Positions 43,390 to 56,138 of a stretch of 64,000 nucleotides of DNA are shown here, piece by piece; within the stretch, counting starts at the first letter, position 1, and each line of letters opens with the position of its first letter. Source of the stretch: Cacajao melanocephalus (lineage: Eukaryota > Chordata > Mammalia > Primates > Pitheciidae). Both the position numbers and the translations under genes were made by a program. Where the stretch lies: assembly GCA_963573385.1 (NCBI GenBank), contig CAUYLG010051109.1:152315-216314 (forward strand), in the 5' to 3' direction. A model generated the notes under the pieces. The model worked only from the letters and a program-made list of their open reading frames with translations, had not been told where the DNA came from and did not search any database.

Positions 43390-45767
43390 CCGGCACACCT
43401 CAGAGATATTACAGGCTTGGTTCTGGACATATCTGCAATAGGTTTTTTAAATATTGCAAATATTGCAATAAAGCAAATCACACAAACTTTTGTGTGCACT
43501 GGGAAACCAGTGTGCATAAAACTTACATTTAGTATAGTCTACTAAATGTGCAATAGCATTATTTCTTAACATACATATATTAATTTAAAAATCTTTTATT
43601 GCTAAAAAATGCTAATGATTATCTGAGCCTTCAGTGAGTTGTCATTTTTTTGCTGGTACAGGGTTTTGCCTTGATGCTGGTGGCTGCTGATTGATCAGGG
43701 TGGTGGTTACCGAAGGCTGGGGTGGCCGTGGCAATTTCTTAAAATAAGACAATGACATTGCCACATTGATTCCCTCTTCCTTTCATGGAATTACCTGTAG
43801 CATGTGATGGTGTCTGACAGCATTTTGAGCATAGTAGAACTTCTTTCGAAATTGAAATAATCCTCTCAAACCCTGTCACTGCTTTACCAACTAAGTTTAT
43901 GGAATATTCTAAATCCTCTGTTGTCATTTCAACAATGTTCACAGCATATTCACTGAGAACAGATTCCTTCTCAAGAAACCACTTTTCTTTGCTTATTCGT
44001 AAGAAGCAACTCTTCATCCAGTCAAAATTTTATCATGACATTGGAGTAATTCAGTTACATCTTTAGTCTCTACTTTTAATTCCAGTTCTCTTGCTATTTC
44101 TGCTACATGTGCAGTGACTCTCCTCCACTAAAGTCTCAAACCTTTTAAAGTCATCCATGAGGGTGGGACTCTATCCAAACTCCCGTGAATGTTGGTATCT
44201 TGACCTTTCCCGATGAACCACAAATGTTCCTAATGGCATCTAGAGTGGTGAATCCTTTCTAGAGGGTTTTCAGTGTTCTTTGCCAGATCCATCAGAGAAA
44301 TCACTATCTACGGCAGCGACAGCCAAGTTCTTAAATAATAAGACGTGAAAGTTGAAATTACTCCTCGATCTGTGGGTTGCCGAATATGGATATTGTGATA
44401 GCAGGCAAGAAAAACAACACTGCATCTCCTTCAGAGCTCTTGGGTGATAAGGTATATTGTCAATGAGAAGTAATACTTTGAAATAAATCTTTTACTCTGA
44501 GTGGTAGGTCTCAACAGTGGGCTTTAAATCTTCAGTAAACCATGCTGTAAACAGAAATGCTGCCATCCTGGTTTTGTTGTTCCATTTATAGAGCACAGGC
44601 AGAGTAGATTTAGCAAAATGTTTAAGGGCCCTAGAATTTGAAGAATGGTAAATGAGCACTGGCTTCAACTTCAAGTCACCAGCTGCATTAACCCTAACAA
44701 GAGAGTCAGTCTGTTCCTTTGAAGCTTTGAAACCAGGCATTAACTTTTCCTCTCTAGTTATGAAAGTGCTAGATAGCATCTTCTTCCAACAGAAGGCTGT
44801 TTTTACTACATGGAAAATCCGTTGTTTAGGATAGCCACCTCCATGCCTGATCTTAGCTAGGTCTTCCGGATAAGCTGCAGCTTCTACATGAGCACTTGCT
44901 GCTTCACCTTGCACTTTCATTTTATGGAGACAGCTTCTTTTCAAACTTCATGAACCAACCTTGGAAAGCTTCAAGCTTTTCTTCTCCAGCTTCCTCACCT
45001 CTCTCGGCCTTCATAAAATCGAATAGTGTTAAGGCCTTGCTCTGGATTAGGCTCTGGCTTAAGGGAATGCTGTGGCTGGTTTGATCTTCTCTTCAGACCA
45101 CTAAAACTTTCTCCGTATCAGCAATAAGGCTATTTCGTTTTCTTATTATTCATGTGTTCACTGGAGCAGCACTTTAATTTCCTTCAAAAACTTTTCCTTT
45201 ACGTTCAAAAATGGGGAAATATTTGGTGCAAGAGGCCTAGCTTTTGGCATATCTCAGCTTTCCACCTGCCTTCCTTACTAAATTTAATCACTCCTAGCTT
45301 TTGATTTCAAGTGAGAGACAGGTAACTTTTCCTTTTGCTTGAATACTCTGACGCTATTATGGGGTTATTAATTGGCCTAATTTCACTATTGTTGTGCTCA
45401 GGGAATAAGAAGGCCCAAGGAGAGGAAGACAGACGGGGAAGGACCAGTGGGTGGAGCAGTCAGAACACACCCAACATTTATCAATTAAGTTTGCCATCTT
45501 ATATGGGGAGTGTGTGGTATCCCAAAACAATTACAATAGCAACATCAAAGATCACTGATTACAGACCACTGAATGAGATATAATAAAAACAAAGTTAGAA
45601 ATATTGTGAAAATTACAAAACCTGACAGAGACACACATGAGCACCTGCTGTTAGAAACAGTGCCGATAGACTGTTTGATTCAGGGTTGCCACAAATCTCT
45701 AATTTATAAAAAATGTAATACCGGTGAAGTGCAATGAAGTGCTGCACAATGAAACAAGGTACGCCTG
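43390..45767 (-). mobile_element. Tigger1 DNA transposon, nearly full length
   Basis: The 2378-bp element is flanked by the TA target duplication (43388-43389 and 45768-45769). The terminal inverted repeats are CCGGCACACCTC at the left and the reverse of GGTACGCCTG at the right. The interior matches Tigger1 (mariner/pogo superfamily) along its whole length, against a full length near 2.4 kb. The transposase reads on the minus strand, the same direction as RALGAPA2. No later transposon has inserted into it. Confidence 0.93.
43612..45357 (-). pseudogene. Tigger1 (pogo-type) transposase pseudogene
   Basis: The start position is ATA instead of ATG (45357-45355) and the terminal TAG is at 43614-43612. 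The longest open part (44492-44944, 150 residues) includes [13 protein letters not shown], where the family has a DDE-site NVDET. The first catalytic Asp is Val (GTA, 44806-44804). The second (LLIDN, GAC at 44461-44459) and third (TDRGVIS, GAT at 44370-44368) catalytic Asp codons are still readable, but beyond stops and frameshifts. The C-terminal part is open at 43739-44017. The protein cannot be made intact. Confidence 0.9.
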
Positions 45768-45944
45768 TACATAGTGCAGACGCCTGCGGCTGCAGTGGTG
45801 AAAAAGCGAAACCACACAATAAAGAAATAAAACAGGTACAGTGAGGCCAATTGGTCAATAGAAAGCATCTGGCTAATGGGGCAGGGGAAAAAAAAGAATC
45901 AATTAGACCAATGGGCAATGATGAGGGATAATGGTCAGAGACAT

Positions 45945-46115
45945 CTTCCCAGGTACTGTGCTAAGCAATTTTATAGGAATTATCTCATTTACCTCACTCA
46001 ACAACCCTGTAACATAGGCTGTGTTTTTAATCTCACTTAGTAGAAGAAAAACTGAGGCACAGGCAGATGAAATAACTGAATACACATCTGATCCCTGGTC
46101 CACCTGTCACCAGGG
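45945..46115 (-). mobile_element. MIR
   Basis: GTACTGTGCTAAGCAATTTT, TATCTCATTTACCTCACTCA and AAACTGAGGCACAGGCAGAT match the reversed MIR. Confidence 0.82.
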
Positions 46116-46848
46116 CCTGGCTATAACCACCACAGGAGACTCCCCAACGGCCAGCCTTAGTCAGCACGTGAGGTGGTGTCCTCAGTCCCTTGCATCTATG
46201 TGGTAGGGAGAGAGTAAGGTGGCGATTCTAGGTTCCCCACCTGCTAGCAGGCCAGGTGAGTGCAAATCACAGTTGCTCTGAGATGCTCTTCTCATCTGGA
46301 AGCTTACAGAAGCCGATCCAATTAGAGGCTTCCTTCCAGAGTCAAATACCTCTTCTATTAAGGCCTCCTCACATTTAACACAGGGTTGCCTGAAGCAAAC
46401 ATCCTGCAGGTTGGAGGTTCCACGGGGTAGGGGTAGATGAGGTTTCCTTTGAATTATAAAGAAAACTGCCCATAGGGCAAGTTGAAGAATGAAAGGTAAG
46501 GGGCAACAGTGGGGCTGCTGGGCAGCTGCACACCTGCACTTATGTTGACAGATGCTGCCAAACTGCCCCGCAGCAATTGCTTTCCCAGAGCCCCACTAGT
46601 ACAGGGTCTCATATTTGTGACCGATGACAATCTGGGAGATCAAAAATGTCATTTTCCATTAGGTAATATTAATGGGAGGGAGGTAACAACATTTAAGACC
46701 CTTCCTTTTCATAAACCTTAATCTCAGGATTGTAGAGTTCAGAGGAAATTGTCTCAATGTGTGTTCTGCCCTGGCATTTGTCTCGTCCTAGGAGAGCTTC
46801 ACATACAAACCAGGGCAGCTAAGAATGGTGCCTGAGGAGACCCCTTAC

Positions 46849-47004
46849 CTTTTTGGTGAGGGAATCATCTGAGTCTGACGGCATTCGAGTGGAAACATGG
46901 AAAATCACTTCCACGGTCGAGGTAGCATAGTAAGGGGCCGTCTGCCCAGTGCTGCCATTGCGCTGAAGGCCACCCATGAACCCACAGTGGGTGGAGAGAT
47001 CCAC
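46849..47004 (-). CDS. RALGAPA2: RALGAPA2 exon, central Rap/Ran-GAP domain (156 nt)
   Basis: The acceptor is CCTTCGTCAG (AG at 47006-47005) and the donor is AAG/gtaagg (GT at 46848-46847). There are 52 codons, phase 0 to phase 0. The protein opens [20 protein letters not shown] and contains [20 protein letters not shown] followed by KK. The first valine codon is GTG and can be mistaken for a start, but it is simply the first codon of an internal exon. The FMGGLQ and STRMPS blocks are typical of RalGAP alpha and tuberin GAP domains. Confidence 0.94.
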
Positions 47005-48648
47005 CTGACGAAGGTCACAAAGAAGAAACAGTGAGGATCAAAACTGAGCTGTTCTTTCACTAAGCAGGGCTGTGGATTCAGAAAAAAAAAATTATTTTCA
47101 TTTTTATATCTTTCTTTCTGATTACAAACAAATGTAATACAAAGTAAGACCAGATTAAAATGTTAAAGAAATAAAAAATATTAAAACTGAAAGTGCTCTA
47201 TAGTCATACCAACTGAATAAAACCACGACCAAACTTTTGGTATATATTCTCTACCTTTTTTTCCCACCTGTATGTGTAAGTGTATGTGTATATATGCACA
47301 TATGTGTGTGTATACATAGGTTCCTTATTGATGGATTTGTGGGGGTTTCTGCTTCTTCAAATCAGAAAGCACACTCACAGGAGTGTTTTTCTAAGATGCT
47401 GGGTCAAAAGGTATGGATATTAAAAAAAATTCAGCAATCCTTGACAAACTGCCTTTCAAAAAAGGGTTGAACAACCACTTTACACCACTGCTGAAAGTTT
47501 ATGAGTCATAATTCATTTTAAAGTTATGGCATGAGTGTTCACTTCTTAGTGCCTTTATCCAAAATTTTTAACTTGTCATAAACTAGTATTCTTTCAGTAA
47601 AATACCTATTCTAACACACATGAAAAAAGAAATAGAAGAATCTCTTCTGTGACAAATACAGTAAACACACACTCTTAAAACTCTAATTGATACTGTATGG
47701 CTTAAAATACATTAAGTAATAAATATATTCTATGACAAAGTAGAAGTGGCCTTACTAGTGAGAACAACAGTTTCCTGGAAGTGCAGTAACTCTACTGGAC
47801 TGACATCTACTTGCCTTCTTAGTAAGTATGTTGTTTTGATTATGATGTTCTCTTACCCTGTCCCCATTCCTACCTCAGTCCCTTTGCTAGCACTGAGTTC
47901 TCAAAGGTACCCAGAGAGTTTTTCAGAGCACAGGTACCCAAGAAACTAATAAAAAATAAGCAGATTATTTTAGACATGTTGATTTCCATTTTAACTACTC
48001 CTAATTATTTCAGATTCTAAGAATATATTTTCCCTCAGATTTATGTTCCTGGGAGACAGATAGACATGTATGATGTGTGTGTGTGTGTGTCTGTGTGTGT
48101 ATAAATGTATATATGTCTGTATGTCAGAGTACCATTTAATAAAGAAAAAAATAACTTTTTCAACATCAATCATCCTGGGATCTACCTTAGGGAAACAGGT
48201 TGATAGCTAAACCATCATGGCTATTATATTATATTTTCATTGCAACTTTTGACTTCATCCAACTTTTTCTTCATCTTTTCACCCATCAAGTCATTGACTT
48301 CTTCTTCAATCTCCATACTGTGGCCAAAGCCATTGCTTCTCTGCCCACATTTGTCTTCTCTTACTACAAACTGTCTATGCCTGGGAGAGCCCATTTGACT
48401 ATTCAGTTCTGATAAAAAGCAAATGAAAAAATATTAAGAGGAAAGTTAAGGGAAAACAAAAGTTCATGTATTAAATACTGACAAGCAACTAACAGTAGAT
48501 GTCAAATTCAGTAAGTTCTTCAATTCCAGAACTTTACCTATGCTATATCTGAATGCAAATGCTCATGTAAAAACTTACATAAGGTCTAGTTTGGACACAT
48601 CTTTAAACAGTGCTGGTCAGTAAACATCTACTGAATGAAATGCATTAC
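47005..48648 (-). other. RALGAPA2: RALGAPA2 intron (1.6 kb)
   Basis: It contains TG/TA-rich low-complexity stretches (47270-47322 and 48074-48125). A possible very old LINE-like piece near 47390-47510 is too diverged to name. Confidence 0.6.
48074..48100 (+). repeat. (TG)n microsatellite, interrupted
   Basis: TG units with one CTG interruption, followed by a TATA/TG-rich stretch to about 48125. A similar TG/TA-rich low-complexity stretch lies at 47270-47322. Confidence 0.9.
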
Positions 48649-48772
48649 CTCCCATCCAAGTCCAGCAACAAAGTCTTCATAGGCTTGGCTTCCTCTTTCA
48701 TTAGAGAGGATTGAACACTTGTCTTCTTGACCTTCAGCAATGTAAAACACTGCAATTTTGTGTGTCTCACGG
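48649..48772 (-). CDS. RALGAPA2: RALGAPA2 exon, start of Rap/Ran-GAP domain (124 nt)
   Basis: The acceptor is ATTTATAG (AG at 48774-48773) and the donor is GAG/gtaatg (GT at 48648-48647). The first base C completes the split Cys codon. It is followed by 41 codons that include [20 protein letters not shown] and the block [15 protein letters not shown]. These are the first beta-strand/helix elements of the Rap_GAP (tuberin-type) catalytic fold. GQED and YEDFVxGLGWE are invariant or nearly so between alpha-1 and alpha-2. The exit phase is 0. Confidence 0.93.
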
Positions 48773-48869
48773 CTATAAATTTTTAAATTAAAGGAGTTAG
48801 AATTCTTATATATAAAATTTTATTTCACTACTATTAATACCACCAGCATGACTTCTACCACTGAGTTTA

Positions 48870-49060
48870 CATTTACTGGAGAACCTGCTAGAGGTCAGTC
48901 AGTGTTCTGAGATGGTTTGACACATGAGATGAATATTATTATCACCTCCCTAGCGAGGTGGCTGAAAGGAGGCACAGAGAGTGAAACAAAAAGCACACCT
49001 AGCAAGCAGGGGATGGGAACTGCAGCAAGGCCATCTGCTTCCTGAGACCACATCCTCAGA
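48870..49060 (-). mobile_element. MIR
   Basis: ATTATTATCACCTCCCTAGC, GAGGCACAGAGAGTGAAAC and the AGCAAGCAGGGGATGGGAAC segment match the reversed MIR, just upstream (in gene sense) of the exon at 48649-48772. Confidence 0.7.
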
Positions 49061-50279
49061 CATAAGATTCACTGAGCAGCATGTTGGGGCACACCGTTTG
49101 GTAAGTTCTCTGTTTTTGGTTAAAAAAAAAATAAATCTTTTAAAGTATTTATCTAAACTGTGAATAGATCTATGTGACTGTCCATATTTAACTCTACATT
49201 TTAAGGCTACTGGGTGGCTCTATAATTGGAACTATAGAATATGCCAAGGTTTTATGAGAAAAAGAATATCCTTCCAAGCAGAACACACTTAGATATTATC
49301 TTCATGAAGGGGTGTACAAACTCCTGTGCTCTGACTATTCTGAGGGTGCCTGACAGGGTGGACAGCTATTCAGGGAAATTCCTTTTAGCCATATAAACCC
49401 TTCATCTGCTTGTTCCAGGATAGATCTTGGATACTCTGGTATTAAATCAAGGAAATATTATGTGCACTTTGAAAAAGGAAGCCCTATCATTTTCTCTTCT
49501 GCACATCTAGCATATCCCTTTGCATATAGTAGGTGTTCAGTTAAATCTCTGTTACACTGAGCAGAGATATGGTGATACATTTGAATGCATTAATAATAAA
49601 TTTCTACAAATTATACCCTGGAGTAAAGTGACAAAATACCTGGATCTATACCAAGCATTTGGTGATAGTTTAGAGATGAAAACACTGTTCTTATTCAAAC
49701 AAAGCTTTAATTATGAATCATTCATTCCCTAGCCCAGTGATCCAAGAGTTTTGGGTTTTTAAAAGTTCTGATATCCACTTCCAGAGCAGTTCCACCTTTT
49801 TCCTCTTTTTGTACTGCATTTTGATAAATCTCTTAGGAACAATTATAAAGTACTTAGATACAGAAATATTTTTTCTGTCAAGTTGTTTAATATTTCAACA
49901 TTGTAATTAGATATCATATTGGTGTAACTGGGCTCCATATTTCAACAAATTCTCTAAGATTTCCTTTTGCATGAGTTATTTCTCTACTAAATAAGCAGAA
50001 CTAATTGACTCTCAATTAAAAAGTTATACAAATAACTGGAGGAAGAGAGTTCTCTCCTTTTACTCAGTTAGATAGCTTATTCACATCCCCCATAGCTTAT
50101 ATGTAATAAACGTACTTAGAAGAAGAATTAGAAAATACAGAAAAAGAAGAGAAGAATAAAAATCACTTGCAATTTCAACAGATAAGCAAAGAACATAGCC
50201 ACTACACCATTTTAGGATACACTTTTGCATGCAAATATGAGAAGTTACTACATTCTGCTTTACAACAGATTTTTTCACT

Positions 50280-50512
50280 TAAAATATTTGCAAACACTTT
50301 TTATTATGGTAAAATATACATATCATAAAATTCATCATTTCAACCATTTTTTAGCATAAACACTTTTATATCATGTGCTTCTACAACAAAGGTTTAATGA
50401 TTGTAACAACATTCCATTATATTAATATGTCGTAGCCAAATGCTCATTTAGGTTGCTTCCATTTTAAAAGACATTTTCACGTTATCTTTAATATTTTTAA
50501 TCTGTTTGCAGT
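50280..50512 (-). mobile_element. LINE-1 3' fragment, antisense
   Basis: TTATGGTAAAATATACATATC, then ACATTCCATTATATTAATATG and CTCATTTAGGTTGCTTCCATTT, match the reverse complement of an old L1 3' end and ORF2 tail. It runs into the Alu at 50515. Confidence 0.7.
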
Positions 50513-50514
50513 AT

Positions 50515-50843
<329 letters not shown>

Positions 50844-53800
50844 TAAATTTAGAAAGCTTGTCCTCATGCAGCAGGAAGCCCTGAAAGTGCCACACCATTC
50901 ACTGCCCTGAGGAATGCGCAGGGGCCACCAATAGCCTAGAATCTGACTAGCTTATTCCAAGAGCTATAAAAATTTGGGCATTTGGATACCAACAAACCAC
51001 AACCTATGACCTAAAAGACTGCCTCTTTCAACAAAAGTGGAGAAGCATAGTTATTCAATTTCTATCTGCAGGTCTCTCCACATATGTAAAAATCCTCAGC
51101 ATTTAATTTTTCTTTATCAACTTTACATACACACACACAAAAATCTCAGGTTTATCTAAATGTTTGTTTATTCTCCTTAAAAATCTAAGCTTTTTCCACT
51201 GCAGCTGTTCCTACGTCCTTGAGCCCTCACTAACTCAAAGTGGGAGCACAATGATGAGCTGACCAATGTCAGTGTGAGGGAAGATGACCTTTAGTTGTAA
51301 ACATTCATCAAATTTCACATCCTCCAAAATGTTAGTACCGCAGAAAGCCTGCTAGGATGCAGAAGTTGTGTCTGGCTTTATTAGAGCCATGCTTTCGAAA
51401 TGGTAATTAGCAACTTCAACAGCACTTCACATCCACAAGAAGCACACCAGTGGATGAAGGAGCAGGTAATGCAGGAACACACATACATGAAATCCACAAC
51501 CTCCCTTCCCTCATTAGAATACACTGTTGTTTCTTATTAGGAATACACCAGAATAGCTCAGTTTCCTTATGCTGTCACATGAAAAAGCCAAAGAAAAGCA
51601 TGATTTTAAAATCCACCTCCCCATGTGGTGGCGAGAAGTCATTTATATCTAAAAGGGAAGCCCCCTGTGATTTGTATGTACCTTCATCATAGCATTTTCA
51701 GTATCTAGACCACAGCTGAAAGATAGCCTCAACTTTTCCAGAGAACATGTTAAGAGGGAACTATGCATCAAGAGCAGTGAGATAAACTGATATCAGAATT
51801 AAATAGAAATGTTCTAAATGAAAGTTGACAGACAAGGTATTTTCTTACCTGCTACCTGACCAAAATACAGGGCAGTCTAGATTTCTCATAGCTGAGGAGT
51901 CGCAGACTTATTTCTAGTTTCTTCAAAAAGAACCCTGAAAATACTCTTCACCATAAAATAAGTTGATACCCATTTGATGTCAAGAAGACACTAAATCCAG
52001 GAGTTGGGGCTTTAAGTGAAGGTTGATCAAGGGGTAGGGGACTGCCACTCAGTTATTCATAGCCGTATTTCGCTGCAACAGTACCCCAGGGAGCTAATCA
52101 ATTGTACCTCATGCAACTAAAGTGCATTAACACTCAACAAATTGACCGCAATTACATGATACCAAGTATTCACTTAATACCGAGAAGCATGGAATAATTC
52201 AGCATATGCTTAAAAAGCTGAGTGTGGAACCCAAATGACTGCTTATTTATTACTGAAGGAAGGAGAGAGAGGATAGTGAACCCCTGAGTTCTTCAAAATA
52301 AATCCCTCACAAAATTTCCATAGAGAAGTTGATCTACGTTCCTCTAGAGAAAAGGCATCACAAGAACAATCGGGAAATGGAATACAGTGAAGGGCAAGCT
52401 GAGAAATGGCAGTTTAGGTTTTTTACTTCTAATGACTTTAAAAAATTACTCAAATTCAAATCTTATACTGTTTCACCTAATACACCAAGAAACAAAGACA
52501 TTTAAAATGGCAATGGAGCTGCGGCAGGCTTCTGGACAGAGAACGGCTCCTTTACTTAGGTGAAACTACAAATGAATATTTTAATTCTGTGTTTTTTAAA
52601 AAATGTCTGTATATTTCTTGATACTGAAATATTTATCACTCTCCAGAGAATAGCAAAGCCACCTAGGAGAAAAGGCCCTCATATCCCCTTCTGAGAGGAA
52701 TTCAGGTGCGAACAGCCATCCTGTCATATTCTCAATACTTGGAAACATACACGAAATAGTTCATGCCTCTACATGTGTGTAGCTATGAGATGAGATGAGA
52801 TGAGGGGTCCTGAGTAACTAGAGAGACAGGTGGGAAAGGAGAAGAGTAAAGAAGAGAAAAGAATAAAAGAAAAGAAAACTTATGCCCTTCTGATTCTCAT
52901 AAAATGATCAATACAAACAAATCCATCTTAATACCACATGCTTCTGAAGGATGGAAACAATACATAGCCGTAAGTTTAATATTATTTCATCTACTCAGTT
53001 CTTAATGACATTACCAAACAACTTTTCTGAAATATAATCTTCTAAGGGTAAAAAAAAATTCCAACTGGACTTTATTAGTTGAGTTTATACACAATTCAAG
53101 AATTTGAAACACCAAAGAAGAATCACAGCTGTGGAGGTGATATGCAAGTAATAGTGACAAGAACCAACAGTTTGCATGAAAATAAAATGTAAGCATGTGT
53201 CACTTTCGGAAATTTGATCAAAACTCTAAAATAAACAACAAAACCATCACAAAGCCACTGAAACACATACAATGGTGAAAATATTCATTCAGCAGGCTAT
53301 AACCCATCACTATAAGTGCAAGCAGGAGAAGCTAATGCCTTAAAAGGGAAGCATGACAGTGAATGAATGAAGGATTTAATGAATGGAATAAAGAACTCTA
53401 GTAATTATCTGAAATGCTAGGATATGACTTTGTAAAGATAAAGCTGGGCTCTGTTATTTCCTTTCTTCCTTCTTGCTTCCAGCTGGCAACTGCACCACCC
53501 TCTAAAAACATATAGCTCAAAATAGATTTTAAAATTTTTGAGTTAATTAATAAGAAAAATGTGAATAAAATACAGTGTGAAGAGCTGAAAAATAAACTTG
53601 AGGAAAACAGCCTGAATTTTTAATATGAGAGCTGACAGAATATTAGGATATTCCTAAGGGGAATAAAAGGGAAATGAAGCTTTTTTTTTTTTTTTAAGAG
53701 TTTGGTTTAAAAACTAAAGATTAAGGAGGCGGCTTATTCTCTTTAAAACTTTGAAACATCTGTTATGTACCAAGTACTATACTTATTCTTGACTTAGATG

Positions 53801-54009
53801 ATTTTAGAAACATACATTCCCCAAATCAAACATTTTTCATGGTTCTGAGATCATCTTTAGAAATGCTCCTGAGATAGTATAGAACAGGGCTGGATCTGAG
53901 AGTCTGAGCAGCTTTGGAGAATGAGGCTTATTAACAGAGAGTTATTAATTACAACACACTGGTTTTAACCTTTTCAACACAATGAAGCCACAAGTACAGA
54001 ATGTTAGTG

Positions 54010-54160
54010 CCTTGGTACACAGCATGGATTTTGAAGTCAGACTCACTTGGCTTTAGATAATATGGTACGAGCAACCACAGGCTGTTTAACCTAGGTAAAC
54101 TTTTCTTCATCAAAAAGAGGTGGTTGCAGAGATCAAATGAGCATAAATTTCTACTGGCAG
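54010..54160 (+). mobile_element. MIR
   Basis: GCATGGATTTTGAAGTCAGA, CACTTGGCTTTAGATAATAT, CTGTTTAACCTAGGTAAACT and GAGATCAAATGAGCATAAAT follow the MIR in sense order. Confidence 0.75.
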
Positions 54161-54412
54161 CCACAAAGAAAGATAATCAAAAGTACAGATTAGATGGGAG
54201 TGGTGACCTCTTTTTAGTGTATCAAACATGAAAGTTTATTCCTTATAGTAAAAAACACCAATGGTATGGCATGTGCAAATGTCACTAGATGCTAGGTTAC
54301 AGAACTACCCTTGGATGTCTCAGTAAGTGTATTCATTCCTGCAGCTGTATCTGTTATCCAAGCATACCCACAGGCAAACAAGAAAAAAATAGTTTGATAT
54401 ACTTTTACATAC

Positions 54413-54484
54413 CACTGGCGGGAGTCCAAATTTTTTAGCTCTCTCAATAATTTTGAATTTTTCTTCAACAGATGAAAATTCTTC
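54413..54484 (-). CDS. RALGAPA2: RALGAPA2 exon (72 nt)
   Basis: This is a short exon between acceptor TTCATTATAG (AG at 54486-54485) and donor TG/gtatgt (GT at 54412-54411). One base completes the Arg codon from the previous exon. It then encodes [20 protein letters not shown] plus SRQ and leaves TG, the first two bases of a Cys codon completed by the next exon. The charged helical segment matches the stretch just before the GAP domain in RalGAP alpha proteins. The exon sits 882 bp downstream of the 772-nt exon, the shortest intron in the window. Confidence 0.92.
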
Positions 54485-54779
54485 CTATAATGAAAAGAGG
54501 ATGGAAGAAAAAACACGTGATTATGGAACCATTTTGCCGCTTTTCAATCAGTTATTTAATAAACATACCTATCATCCATCCTCAATGACCTCACTCACAA
54601 AAGATTTGTGATAGAAACCTACATAACGAACTCCATTTTCCTTAAGACATGCAAAGGTATAAAAATTCTGCCAGCATCCCATTACTACCCAGTGACACAG
54701 ACGGCTCTTTGGTGAGTGTGTGACTTGTGTGCATGTGCCTGTGTCTGTTTCCAGTGTCAGCTCTGCTGTGAATCTCTTT

Positions 54780-55030
54780 TCTCCACCTCTGTTCTTAAAA
54801 ACTCCACTCCACTATCAGGGTCAAATCCACCCCTTTCCACAAAGTCTTCTCCATTGCTCTGTACTTCCCATTGGATTTAATCATTACTCTTGAACTCCTG
54901 TGTCATTCTATCCTATATCAGAGTTGTATCAAGTCTACCTCCCACATTAGACCTAAGGTTAGACTGTGGCTTATTCACCTTTGTAGTTCATTTGCATCTT
55001 GCACAAAGGCAGAAACAATAATGGACAGAG
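54780..55030 (+). mobile_element. L2 fragment (diverged)
   Basis: TCCACAAAGTCTTCTCCATTG and CACATTAGACCTAAGGTTAG with ATTTGCATCTTGCACAAAGG follow an L2-like order upstream of the compound microsatellite at 55041. Confidence 0.45.
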
Positions 55031-55040
55031 CAGTAATTAT

Positions 55041-55072
<32 letters not shown>

Positions 55073-55077
55073 ACACA

Positions 55078-55119
<42 letters not shown>
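55041..55119 (+). repeat. Compound (AC)n-(TC)n microsatellite
   Basis: An AC run at 55041-55080 with one AT interruption at 55067-55068 passes directly into an unbroken TC run at 55081-55119. It lies about 250 bp from the donor of the 772-nt RALGAPA2 exon. Confidence 0.97.
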
Positions 55120-55121
<2 letters not shown>

Positions 55122-55366
55122 TTGATATCCTTTAAAATATCCAACAGATGTTTGGAATTCAATCTGCACACCAGTACAGCATAATTTCATTTCAAGTTTT
55201 AATTTAGTAGCAGAAAATAGGCTGCAAATGTTAAAATAGAGAAAAATCTCCATTCTTTCTTCTCCAATCTTTCCAATCTTTTCTTCTTCCCCAACTGCAA
55301 ACTGATAGAAAGGACAATTACATGAAAATAATGATAAAATAGCTGGAGGTCTACATGGATTGTTAC

Positions 55367-56138
55367 CTTCTGTCCCAAGAATTCATTCCCAAGTCATCAA
55401 GCAACAACCTGCAGAAATAAAAGGGTCCTCGGGGCTCCACTGGGGAGGGCTGCCCTTGGCTGGTGACTTTCATTGCAGAATCAAAGTTACGACTCTGGAC
55501 ATATTCATCTTCCTGAGCATTTTGGCGCAAAATGACCTCGATGATTTCCTTCTCTTGGTCATAGTTCATGCCACATGGGGGTAGGGAAGGTTCATTTAGA
55601 TTTAGCTGTGATGGTAAAAGGCATTCAGGACTTGTATGGCCAATGTTTTCAAGTAATTTGTCAAGAACATCATCCCCTTCCTCAACTTGAGAAGAGTCTT
55701 TCTGAGGTCCAAATGTGTGATGATGCCAGCTCGAAATCAGAAATGAAGGATTTCTTCCACTGGGTGCTAAGCAGCCTTCCAAAGGTCCATATAAAACCTT
55801 ACCATCCCAAGAGTACTTCCCTGAGATATCCCTCACAATTACTCTCACATCAGAGAGAGAGCCCACTGGTGATCCACCTGCCGGTCCTTCTGTGGGTGTC
55901 TGAAGGTAGGAGATGAGGGTGCTATCATTAAATACAAACAGCTGCAGGTTTGGGCTTCTGAACACCTCAGAGGACAGCTCGGAGCCTTCTACATGGGCAT
56001 TGTCGTGGTTCTCGCTGACAAGGCTGTGCAGTATGGCAGGGCCCCCACTGAGTGGGTAATGTCCCAGGTGGTTCACCAGGTGGGCCATCACCATTCGAGC
56101 AGTCAAAGGGATCAACTCCAAATTTCTTCTCTTCTTCT
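55367..56138 (-). CDS. RALGAPA2: RALGAPA2 exon, linker before the GAP domain (772 nt)
   Basis: This is the largest exon in the window. The acceptor is TTTACAG at 56145-56139. The donor is AG/gtaaca with GT at 55366-55365. The exon starts with two bases that finish a codon, runs 256 complete codons and leaves two bases (AG), so the entry phase is 1 and the exit phase is 2. The start of the protein, [20 protein letters not shown], is a block strongly conserved between the alpha paralogues. The middle is a variable acidic linker, and the end, [17 protein letters not shown], leads into the GAP module. The frame stays open 61 bp into the upstream intron, so an ATG at 56199 there is not the real start. 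A + strand LINE-1 begins about 70 bp upstream of the acceptor. Confidence 0.92.

Noticed and set aside
47002..47004. GTG as a translation start of a small protein
   Set aside because: It is the first codon (Val) of an internal exon directly after a good AG acceptor, and the frame continues from the previous exon.
55575..55916. 113-codon + strand frame
   Set aside because: Antisense shadow of the 772-nt RALGAPA2 exon.
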